Part shown: in pieces, positions 8,308 to 16,000 of the stretch
Position numbering within the stretch: the first letter of the stretch is position 1
Layout: the number at the start of each line of letters is the position of its first letter
Assembly: GCA_034717835.1 (NCBI GenBank)
Contig: JAYELZ010000220.1
Coordinates: 1-33,792 of the forward strand
Direction: 5' to 3'
DNA from: G713 sp034717835
Lineage (GTDB): Bacteria > Chloroflexota > Anaerolineae > B4-G1 > SLSP01
Length of the DNA: 33,792 nt
Notes under the pieces: model-generated
Database searches by the model: none
Seen by the model: the letters and a program-made list of their open reading frames with translations, nothing else
What the model was told of the DNA's origin: nothing
Made by a program: the position numbers and the translations under genes

Positions 8308-8665
8308 GCGCTGGGAGGCGGTAGAAAGTTGATCTTAGCTATTAGCTGCCTTTGTTCGGTGATATGGTTGACAACCTGCTGGCAAAGACGTACCCTATAA
8401 ATGACGGTATTAGAGATAAGCAGTTATGAGGAATTAATGCCAGACTGCATCCTTTTGGCGGTATTATACTGATTCTGGGAGGTGATTATGATGGAATAAT
8501 TCCTGATAAGAGGAGTTTTAGGATGTTATCTCGAATTTTCGTAGGATATCTAATAGTTAGGTTGTCAAAAGCAAAGGTAGCAAAAATAAAGAATAAGCAT
8601 TCAGGAGAAGGAGTTCTCCGAAAATAAGGTGACAACCTGCGAAAAAACCAACAATGAGGTCTATG
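8308..8665. other. 358-base intergenic stretch at the left edge of an AT-rich island
   Basis: No gene is supported here. GC falls sharply from left to right. It holds a box GGTTGACAACCTGC at 8366-8379, a near copy GGTGACAACCTGC at 8628-8640 and an inverted core GGTTGTCA at 8560-8567. TTGACA at 8368-8373 followed after 17 bases by TACCCT (8391-8396) is a weak promoter candidate for the serine hydrolase gene. Confidence 0.5.
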
Positions 8666-9871
8666 ATGAAATTTAAAACACTTACTTTTCTCTTCCTTTT
8701 AATCTTGGTTTCAGCGTGTGGGGCAGAAATTCCATCTGAAATTGACGTAATGGAAGATGTTGAAGAGACAACATCATTCACAGCTGATACTGAAGAACCA
8801 ACACCATTTATATCTGACATATCACAAGATGCCCCACCGTGGCAGATAGAATTTGAGCAATACCTACAAGACAAGATGCAAGAAGATCATATTCCCGGCA
8901 TGGCTGTCGCGTTAGTGGATAATGATGAAATTATCTACGCGCAAGGATTTGGAATCCGCAACGCGGCAGAGAATCTGCCCGTGACACCGGATACACTTTT
9001 TCACATCGGCTCTACACACAAATCTATAACGTCTATGTTGATCGCGATACTGATTGATGATGGATATTTTGATTGGGACACACCCGTAGTCGAGATTTTG
9101 CCAGAGTTCGCACTTTCAGACCCTGAAGCCACGCAAGAAGTTACTTTTCGGCATCTACTAAGTATGTGCGCAGGTATCTCTGAAGGAGCTGAAGATGAAA
9201 TTGACACAGGTGGAAGTTTTGACGACTTGCTTGATAGTGTAGCCGAAACCGAAATTTTAGATTTTCCCGGTGAAGTTTTTGAATATAGCAATCTTTCAGC
9301 ATCGTTAGCGGGCTATCTCGGCGCATTGGCCGTGGACGAAGATACAGAAGATTTCCATACAGCTTACACAGAACTATTAGAAGAACGTATCCTGATGCCA
9401 ATAGGCATGGAGACAGCAACTATCTATCTCAGCGAAGCGCAAAGTAGCGGAAACTTTTCTTATTCTTATGCCTTAGACGGTGACGAGCCTGTTTTAACAG
9501 AAACCTACGATGTCGAAAGAGACATATTAGCCCCATCAGGCTCACTCAAAGCCAGTGTTACTGAGATGGGCTTATATATTCAAACCCAACTCAATCAAGG
9601 ATTAGCACCGAATGGCACACGCGTTGTTTCAGAAAAGAATTTGACCGAAACATGGCAACCCTATCTCGAAAACTATGGCATGGGATGGGAAATAAAAACA
9701 TACGAAGGCATTAAGATAATTTCTCACGAAGGCGCGTATGACGATTTTGTAAGCATCATCGGGTTTATGCCAGAAGAAAATATCGGCTTTGTTATTTTGG
9801 TAAATAGCGAAGAAACTGGAGAAATAACAGAAGAAGCCCAGCTTATATTAGCGGAGCTACTCGCGAAATAG
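8666..9871 (+). CDS. lipoprotein serine hydrolase, beta-lactamase/class C family
   Basis: A 401-residue secreted lipoprotein with the fold of class C beta-lactamases, DD-peptidases and esterases. The signal ends at LVSAC with lipidated Cys18. The catalytic motif STHK gives Ser116 and Lys119; the second motif is Tyr207-Ser-Asn209, and the third is His354-Glu-Gly356 where lactamases have KTG. An HxG third motif is common in esterase and peptidase members, so beta-lactam resistance should not be assumed. Three ATGs cluster at the start (8654, 8663, 8666); the last is preferred because GAGG lies six bases before it. Base composition is clearly AT-richer than the flanking genes, suggesting acquisition. 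Confidence 0.87.
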   Translation: MKFKTLTFLFLLILVSACGAEIPSEIDVMEDVEETTSFTADTEEPTPFISDISQDAPPWQIEFEQYLQDKMQEDHIPGMAVALVDNDEIIYAQGFGIRNAAENLPVTPDTLFHIGSTHKSITSMLIAILIDDGYFDWDTPVVEILPEFALSDPEATQEVTFRHLLSMCAGISEGAEDEIDTGGSFDDLLDSVAETEILDFPGEVFEYSNLSASLAGYLGALAVDEDTEDFHTAYTELLEERILMPIGMETATIYLSEAQSSGNFSYSYALDGDEPVLTETYDVERDILAPSGSLKASVTEMGLYIQTQLNQGLAPNGTRVVSEKNLTETWQPYLENYGMGWEIKTYEGIKIISHEGAYDDFVSIIGFMPEENIGFVILVNSEETGEITEEAQLILAELLAK

Positions 9872-10143
9872 AAAACCAAACATTCCTGCGATGGTTTCGC
9901 AAGGACGAATTGTCGAAACGCGCAAAATGTGCAGGTAGACAATGTTTTGAGTAAGAGCTGGCAACCTCACCCCGCGTTAAGCTGACCCGCCTTCGGCTCA
10001 GGTATGCGGCGCGATTTTTGCTCAGTTTTCGATGAATGATTACCCCGTTGATTATCAAAATTATCTTCTGGATAGGTATGGAGGTAAGTGTATTAGTAGG
10101 CGTTGTGATATTCTTTGGGGGGCACTACAGGGAGACGAATAAT

Positions 10144-10536
10144 ATGAATGCGGAAGAATTGATAATCAGTTTCTTTGAACGAGTATATAATCAAAAAGAT
10201 TTTGATTATATTATGGAAATCTATGCCGATAATTATTACGAGCATACTGAAACTGGTGCCCGCTGTAATCAGGATTGCTATAATATCATCACGGGAGCAA
10301 CGTCCATTTTTCCTGACCTGAAAGTTGAGATCAGCGAAATACTTTCAAAGGACGGAATGGTAGCGGTCCGCCTTAACTTTACGGTCACCCACAAAGGAGA
10401 ATTCTTTGGAATCCCGGCTACCAACAAAACTATTGCATTTGAAGCAATGGAATTCTTCAAGATCGTTGATGGCAGTATTACCGAGTCTTGGGGAAGCTGG
10501 CCGATTTACGATATACTGGAAATGCTGAAAGAATAA
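10144..10536 (+). CDS. SnoaL-like (NTF2-fold) protein
   Basis: A 130-residue protein resembling the SnoaL/ester-cyclase group: an N-terminal helix (EELIISFFERVYNQKD), the pocket segment YADNYYEHT, and the strands FPDLKVEISEIL, VAVRLNFTVTHKGEFFGIPATNKTI and SITESWGSWP. Members act as small cyclases, isomerases or binding proteins, so no reaction can be assigned. The frame is open upstream to an ATG at 10036, which would add a membrane helix (about 36 residues). ATG 10144 is preferred because AGGGAG lies about eight bases before it and the family starts here. The upstream helix could be a remnant of another gene. It is strongly AT-rich (16 G/C in 60 bases at 10141-10200). Confidence 0.78.
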   Translation: MNAEELIISFFERVYNQKDFDYIMEIYADNYYEHTETGARCNQDCYNIITGATSIFPDLKVEISEILSKDGMVAVRLNFTVTHKGEFFGIPATNKTIAFEAMEFFKIVDGSITESWGSWPIYDILEMLKE

Positions 10537-10588
10537 TGATTGGTATGCCCTCTGAAATTCTATAAAAAAATAATTGGGGTAAAACGAT

Positions 10589-10837
10589 ATGAGTTTGACC
10601 AGATTTACCACGACAAATGATCCAAATTTTGTTCGGTATCAAGGATTATTAACCATAGATACAAAGCATCCGCATGTGCATCTTGTTGATATGCCTTTTC
10701 GAGTAACATCAACCTGGCAAGACTATGATTGCGTGTTTGGGGTTTGGGAAAAAGACAGTAAGATTTTAGCCTGGGCAGTATTTCAGCCGTCATGGCGGAA
10801 TCTCGATTACGCAATCCTTCCTTCAGAACGAAGGTAA
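10589..10837 (+). pseudogene. truncated GNAT-like acetyltransferase, N-terminal part only
   Basis: An 82-codon frame with segments DTKHPHVHLVDMPFRVTSTW and GVWEKDSKILAWAVFQPSWR followed by NLDYAI. This resembles the start of GNAT-family N-acetyltransferases found in Chloroflexota and Firmicutes, from memory. Those proteins go on for about 200 more residues; here the frame stops shortly after LDYAILPSE, and no continuation was recognised in another frame. GGGGT precedes the ATG. The break at about 10830 coincides with the return to high GC, so it probably marks the right edge of the acquired island. Confidence 0.55.
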
Positions 10838-10895
10838 GGAGCGCGTGTTGTTCAGGGTCTGCCTCTACCTACCATAATCTTAGTCGGAGTGCGCT

Positions 10896-11396
10896 ATGCG
10901 GAGAAAAGATTGGTGGTGGCTGCTAGTTTATCCCCTCTACCAGCTGCTGGGGACGTTACGCCATGAGGCGAGTCACGCGCTCGTAGCGTGGCGGCAAGGC
11001 TTTCAAGTTACCGCATTTGTCTTCTGGCCGACGCGCGGGTATTGGGGCTACGTGGCTTGGGATGGCCCGTTAACGGTGGCGACGCTCGCGGCGCCTTATG
11101 TCTGTGATCTACTCACCTTTCTACTCTTCTTGGCCGTATGTATGCGGATTCGCTTCCGGCGGCGTTGGCTCTGGTTGAATGTAAGCATTCTGGGGCTTGT
11201 CTCACCGCTCGTGAACTCGTTTTATAATTACTGGAGGGGATTGCGGTGCGCAAACGACGTCGGGCGTCTGTTGCAGCGCGTGCCGCCGCAACTCGTCCAC
11301 GGCTATTTCGGGCTGACGTTAGGGCTGTACTGCGTGGGGATAGTGCTGGTTTTTACGCTCTCGAAGACCGCGCGTGGCGACCGGCAGGACGTTTGA
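10896..11396 (+). CDS. membrane protein with HExxH zinc motif (M50-like)
   Basis: A 166-residue integral membrane protein with about four hydrophobic segments. The first helix ends in TLRHEASHALVAW, an HEASH motif (His23, Glu24, His27) as in site-2-protease-like (M50) metallopeptidases and related membrane proteins. A third zinc ligand is not obvious, and the protein is shorter than true site-2 proteases, so peptidase activity is unproven. GGAG lies about nine bases before the ATG. It follows the truncated acetyltransferase fragment and is back at the window's usual high GC. It converges with the histidine kinase gene. Confidence 0.72.
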   Translation: MRRKDWWWLLVYPLYQLLGTLRHEASHALVAWRQGFQVTAFVFWPTRGYWGYVAWDGPLTVATLAAPYVCDLLTFLLFLAVCMRIRFRRRWLWLNVSILGLVSPLVNSFYNYWRGLRCANDVGRLLQRVPPQLVHGYFGLTLGLYCVGIVLVFTLSKTARGDRQDV

Positions 11397-11586
11397 GCTG
11401 GACAACGTCTGGGCATGGAGTACCTGTCTCGCTATCCGTCATTCACCATTGGCGCAATAGTAGATTCCTCGCGGGCGCGGTGCTAGCGCTCTGCTGGCTC
11501 GGAATGACACGGAGAGCAGTAGCCGAGGTTTTCCCACCTCGCTTCATTGACGCGCCGGCGCGAAAAGGATTTCGCGGCTACTCTGG

Positions 11587-11639
11587 CTAGCCCCATTGAT
11601 GGGGCGTAACTGCGTAGCCCGTGGTCTTTAGCCACGGGC
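11587..11639. repeat. dispersed palindromic element, family A copy 1
   Basis: Two small hairpins in tandem: CCCC(ATTGAT)GGGG at 11591-11604 and GCCCGTGG(TCTTTAG)CCACGGGC at 11617-11639. The 20-base string at 11615-11634 recurs exactly, inverted, at 31405-31424, and both copies also share CTAGCCCC. The rest of the 11397-11645 gap between convergent genes holds nothing recognised. Confidence 0.75.
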
Positions 11640-11645
11640 GTTGGT

Positions 11646-12905
11646 TTATAATCTTCTTGCTTTCTCGCTCAAGGGCAACCGGATGATAAAGCGGCTGCCG
11701 GGACAACGCTCTTCATCGTAGCCGTGACTCTCGGCCCAGATGCGCCCGCCATGGGACTCTATGATGCCGCGCGCGATGGTCAATCCCAAGCCGGCCCCGC
11801 CCCCCTTGAACTTGGTGGTTCCCGAAGAGTGGAACGCTATCTCGCCAATATGATAGAACTTCTCAAAAATTAGCTCTAGATCCTCTTTTGCAATGCCGAT
11901 ACCGTTATCCTCTATGGTGATTTCCAGAGCTGCACCTAATTGCGAATCGGTCGTTAGCTGCCCCCGCACCTTGATGACGCCGCCATCCGGGGTGTATTTG
12001 ATGGCGTTGTTGACCAGGTGATAAAATGCCTTGTAGAGCAATTTAGGATCGCCAGGATAGGGCGGCAAAGCGGCTATTCCTGTTTGCTGCCAGGTTAATC
12101 GACGTTCTGCCATAGCTGTTGAGAAGGTTTCCACTACACGTTTGAGGATGACGGTCATGCTCCAGAGGTTGCGGTGGATTTGAAGTTTGGCGTTGATTAT
12201 CTTGGAGACATCTAAAATATCGTTGAAGATGCGCTGGAGCCGCTGGGTGGTAGTCAGGATACCGTCCGCCAACGGGCGTAGGAAGGGGCTTTCTTGCGCG
12301 GTGAGGTCATTCTGTATCATCTGGGCATAGCCAGAGAGTGCGGCTATCGGGGTACGCAGTTCGTGCGCCGCGACTTGGATAAAAGATCCCTTGGCCTGAT
12401 CCAGCTGCTTGAGCTGCTGTAGCGCGTGGGTTAATTCTTGATTGGCCTGGCGCAACTCGGTGATGGCTTTGCGGTCGGCCTCGCGCAACCGGTCTGCCAG
12501 CGGGACCAAGAGGCGGATGGCTAGCGAGGGGCTGCGATTTAGTACGTTGAGGAATGATTCCCGGTCGATTTTAAGGAGGAGGGTGGGTTGTGCGGTGCGG
12601 ACGGTGGCGGTACGGGTGCCATCTTGCAGAATAGCCATCTCTCCAAAGAAACTCCCCGGCCCTCTCTGACCCAACAAACGCTCATTTTTAGCATCCATGC
12701 GCTTTAGGATATCCACTTGCCCTTCAGCGATAGCGTACACTGCGTTTCCACGCTCTCCTTCATGGCAGATGGTTGTGTTAGCCGGCAGCGATTGCACCAC
12801 GGCCGCTCTGGCCAGTTCTGCTAAATCGGCATCTGCTACCCCGAAGAGCAAAGGTCGGAGGAACTCTTTGATAGCCTGTTCAGATAAGAGGGTGTTTTTT
12901 ATCAT
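11646..12905 (-). CDS. histidine kinase with N-terminal cyclic-nucleotide-binding domain
   Basis: A 419-residue soluble sensor kinase. Residues about 15-135 form a cNMP-binding domain; the phosphate-binding cassette FGEMAILQDGTRTATV keeps Glu89 and Arg98, the residues that normally hold the ribose and cyclic phosphate. A coiled coil (about 138-172) leads to the dimerisation box AAHELRTPIAAL with the phosphorylated His181. The ATPase domain shows the N box (HLVNNAIKYTPDGG), DNGIGI, the F box (EKFYHIGE) and GGGAGLGLTIARG. No membrane segment or response regulator is nearby. It is divergent from the two-domain cyclase gene, an obvious candidate source of its ligand. No ribosome-binding site precedes the ATG, and a promoter is placed so that transcription would start at or very near the start codon. 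Confidence 0.92.
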   Translation of the reverse strand: MIKNTLLSEQAIKEFLRPLLFGVADADLAELARAAVVQSLPANTTICHEGERGNAVYAIAEGQVDILKRMDAKNERLLGQRGPGSFFGEMAILQDGTRTATVRTAQPTLLLKIDRESFLNVLNRSPSLAIRLLVPLADRLREADRKAITELRQANQELTHALQQLKQLDQAKGSFIQVAAHELRTPIAALSGYAQMIQNDLTAQESPFLRPLADGILTTTQRLQRIFNDILDVSKIINAKLQIHRNLWSMTVILKRVVETFSTAMAERRLTWQQTGIAALPPYPGDPKLLYKAFYHLVNNAIKYTPDGGVIKVRGQLTTDSQLGAALEITIEDNGIGIAKEDLELIFEKFYHIGEIAFHSSGTTKFKGGGAGLGLTIARGIIESHGGRIWAESHGYDEERCPGSRFIIRLPLSEKARRL

Positions 12906-12911
12906 GGGTAA

Positions 12912-12939
12912 AGGATACTACGAAAACTACTGTAATCAA
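12912..12939 (-). promoter_or_regulatory. promoter of the cNMP-binding kinase, possibly leaderless
   Basis: Minus strand: TTGATT (12939-12934), a 16-base spacer and TATCCT (12917-12912). Only six bases separate the -10 from the ATG at 12905, so the expected start point falls on the start codon. This agrees with the lack of a ribosome-binding site. Confidence 0.5.
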
Positions 12940-13026
12940 GTGGGTGAGTGAGCGAGAAAGCGAGGAAGTTGTTTGCGGGCAGACGCAGGTTTGCCTAGAT
13001 AAAATACTTTTTTCGGCGGCCTCCGC

Positions 13027-13032
13027 TATAAT
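13027..13032 (+). promoter_or_regulatory. -10 element TATAAT of the cyclase gene
   Basis: A perfect TATAAT, with only a weak -35 (TACTTT, 13005-13010, 16-base spacer). It would start transcription near 13039, about 19 bases before the ATG at 13058, just ahead of AAGGAAGG. It is incompatible with a start at 12944. Confidence 0.55.
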
Positions 13033-13057
13033 AGCAGCAAGTCTAAGGAAGGCGTTT

Positions 13058-16000
13058 ATGAACTGTCCATATTGTGGAATCCCCAATCCGCCCCAGGCGC
13101 GTTTTTGCATGGGCTGCGGGCACCAACTTCTACACGCGATTATTTGCACCACTTGTCACACCGCTCTGCCTCCGGATGCTAAATACTGTTATCACTGTGG
13201 CGCTCCTGTGCTGGCAACCCTTTCCGGGACGGAGTTGGTGCCGGCAGCTTCCCTCTTGCGTGAGGCTACCGCGCAGAGTGTCCCCACTACTTTTGCGGTT
13301 CCCCCAACTGTGGCCGGCGGTGAGCTGGCGCAGCTGCCTGCCCCGCGTCCTTTACGGGAGCTGCTCCCCGATCTACAACGCTATTTGCCGGCCGCGCTCT
13401 ATGAGCCGTTAGAACGTCGCCCTACCGAACAGCACTTTATCCGGCTGCGCATACACCTGACCGCGTTACTTGCCACGGTCAAGACTTATCTGCCGCGCCC
13501 GGTGGTCATGGCTCCCCAACCGGCCGGGGAACCGGCGGGCGGGATCTGTCGCGGCGTCTTCGTCTTTGTGGATGTCTCTGGATTCACCCCGCTATCGGAA
13601 AATCTGAAGTCGTTGGGAGTGGCAGGCGCGGAGCAGATCACGGCGATTATCAACGGTCTCTTCTCTGAGCTGGTCGGTGCGCTCTTTGAGCACGGCGGAA
13701 CTCTGCTTAAATTTGGAGGTGACGCGCTCTTGGGATTGTTCCAGGCGGAGACGGAGGACGAGCTGGCTGGCCACGCCTTGCTGGCTGTCCAGGCTGCTTT
13801 AGCCATGCAAGCGGTGATGCAGCAGGATAAGTTCACTGCGATCAAGACCCCCGGTGGCACGCAAGCCTTGCAGATCAAATGTGGCATTTCCTCCGGGTCA
13901 TACTTTGCGGCGCATATCGGCACTCCACCGGAGCCAGAGTTGGGACGTAACGGCGCGATGGCTTACGTGACTACCGGGCTGACCGTCAACTTAGCCGAGC
14001 AGGCTGAAGGACACGCGCACCCCGGTGAGATCGCCATCACCGCAGAGACCGTGGCGCGGCTAACTGTGCCAGTGGAGACCGGGGCTGTCACCCGCAACCC
14101 GGATGAGGATTTTCTCCTGGTGCGGGAGGCCCCTCCGGCGGCGGTCGGGACGTTGGGCCGGGTGGTCTTGCCCGAGCCGCCAGAGGGCGAGCTCCAGGCG
14201 CAGATCACCTACTTGGTGGAACGGCTCAATCGCCTCACCGCGTATCTCTCCAACGAGCTTATCTCGCGCATTGTGACCAATCCCGGCGATGCCCATATCG
14301 CCCCAGGACACCGCCCCGTTACCGTGATGTTCGTGAATTACGTGGGTATCAGCGAGCTCATTGAGGATTTAGGGGAGAGTCAGCCGGAGTTGATCACCGC
14401 CCAGCTGAACAGCTACTTTGTACACATGGTGGAGGTGGTAGAGAAATACGAGGGGATAGTGGCCCGCATGGATCAATACGCGGTGGGCGACCGTCTGGTG
14501 ATCTTCTTCGGCGCGCCGCGCGCCCACGAGGATGACCCCGTGCGGGCAGTCTACACGGCCCTGGAGATGCAGCAAGCTGTGCGCCACTATTTCTCCGCGC
14601 TCCAGACCCCTGCCGGTATCTACCGTTTCCGCCAGCGCGTGGGCATCAATACCGGACATCTCTTCGCCGGTAACGTTGGCGCTCACGAACTGCGACAAGA
14701 ATACACGCTGATGGGAGATGATATCAACATGGCCGCGCGGCTTATGTCCACTGCCAGTTGGCGGGCAATCCTCATCAGCCAGGCGACCCGCGAGCGTGTC
14801 GCGCCCTTCTTTGAGCTCCAAGACCTGGGCGCGCTCAGAGTAAAAGGTAAAGAGCTCTTGATTCATACCTTCAAGGTGTTGGAACGGCGCGAGGAGATTG
14901 GCCGCACGCGGGGCCTGGACTGTGGTGAATCGCCGTTGACCGGGCGCGATGAAGTGCTGGCGACTCTCAAGGTCAGCACTCGAGAGCTCCTGCGGGGTCG
15001 GGGAAAGATCGTCTCTCTGATCGGCAAAAGTGGTCTGGGCAAGTCACGGTTGACGCGCGAGGTGCGCAGTTGGCTCTTGACCGCGGACTTGCCAGAGGGC
15101 GCTGACCAGGTGCAGTGGCTGGAAGGGCAATCGCTTTCCTTTAGCGAACAGATGCACTATTGGCTGGCCGTGCAAATATTTCAAGGAGTGCTGGCCCTGG
15201 AACGCGCCGCCACTTCTGATGACATTCTCTTCGCGCTCTGGGAAAAGGGAGAGGAGCTGTTGGGCAAAGAGACCGCGCGCGAGGCAATTCCCTTTCTGGC
15301 TCACCTGATGGATTTGGAATTGGAAGGGGAATGGGCCAAATGGGTGGAGGAGTTAGACCCCGGTGTGCGGCAGAAGCAGACGTTCTGGGCGGCGCGCGAA
15401 TTTTTCACGGCGGCGGCCCGGGAACAACCCGTGGTCATCGCGTTGGACGATCTCCACTGGGCCGACGAGGCCTCGTTGGCCTTGTTGGAAAATCTCTTGA
15501 GCGTGACGGACCAGGCGCCCTTGCTCTTCTGGTTTATCTTCCGCACACGCCGCGATAAGGGATGTTGGCGTCTGCGCGATAGAGCGGCCAGCGCCTTCCT
15601 CCACCGGTACACCGAAGTGCTATTGGGGCCTCTTTCGAAAGCAGCTAGCCGCGAGCTGCTAAGCAAACTCTTGCCCGGCGCTGAGTTCACCCCGGAAGCG
15701 GAGCAGGAGATTTTAGATAAGGCCGCCGGTAATCCTTTCTATCTAGAGGAAGTGGTCCGGTCGTTGATTGACGATAGCGCCGTGATTCCCGACCCGACCG
15801 CTGAAGGACGTTGGCAGATCACGGGGAAGATCGAGCAGATCACAGTCCCTAGCACGCTCCAAGCGGCGATTGTGGCGCGTATGGATCGCCTGACCGAGGA
15901 CGCGCGGCGCGCTTTGCAGATGGCCTCGGTGATCGGGCGCCGGTTCCAGGTGGGGCTGTTGCGGCAGTTGGCCGGAGCGGAAACCAGACTGGATGCCTGG

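Noticed and set aside
8368..8401. TTGACA with TATAAA as a strong promoter
   Set aside because: The spacer is 22 bases, too long; only the weaker TACCCT fits a 17-base spacer.
8666..9871. Beta-lactamase antibiotic resistance gene
   Set aside because: The third motif is His-Glu-Gly instead of KTG and the family contains many esterases and peptidases, so resistance is not supported.
10036..10143. Membrane-helix extension in frame with the SnoaL-like gene
   Set aside because: ATG 10144 has a good ribosome-binding site and the family starts there; the helix may be a remnant of another gene.
11246..11590. 114-codon plus-strand ORF overlapping the HExxH membrane gene
   Set aside because: It reads an alternative frame of the membrane gene, is Arg/Ala-rich without recognisable motifs, and has no supporting start.
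11617..11639. Intrinsic terminator for the convergent genes
   Set aside because: There is no T-run on either side and the same element recurs elsewhere, so it is better described as a dispersed palindrome.
12944..13057. Upstream start of the cyclase at ATG 12944
   Set aside because: The TATAAT at 13027-13032 and the ribosome-binding site point to ATG 13058, where the zinc ribbon begins.
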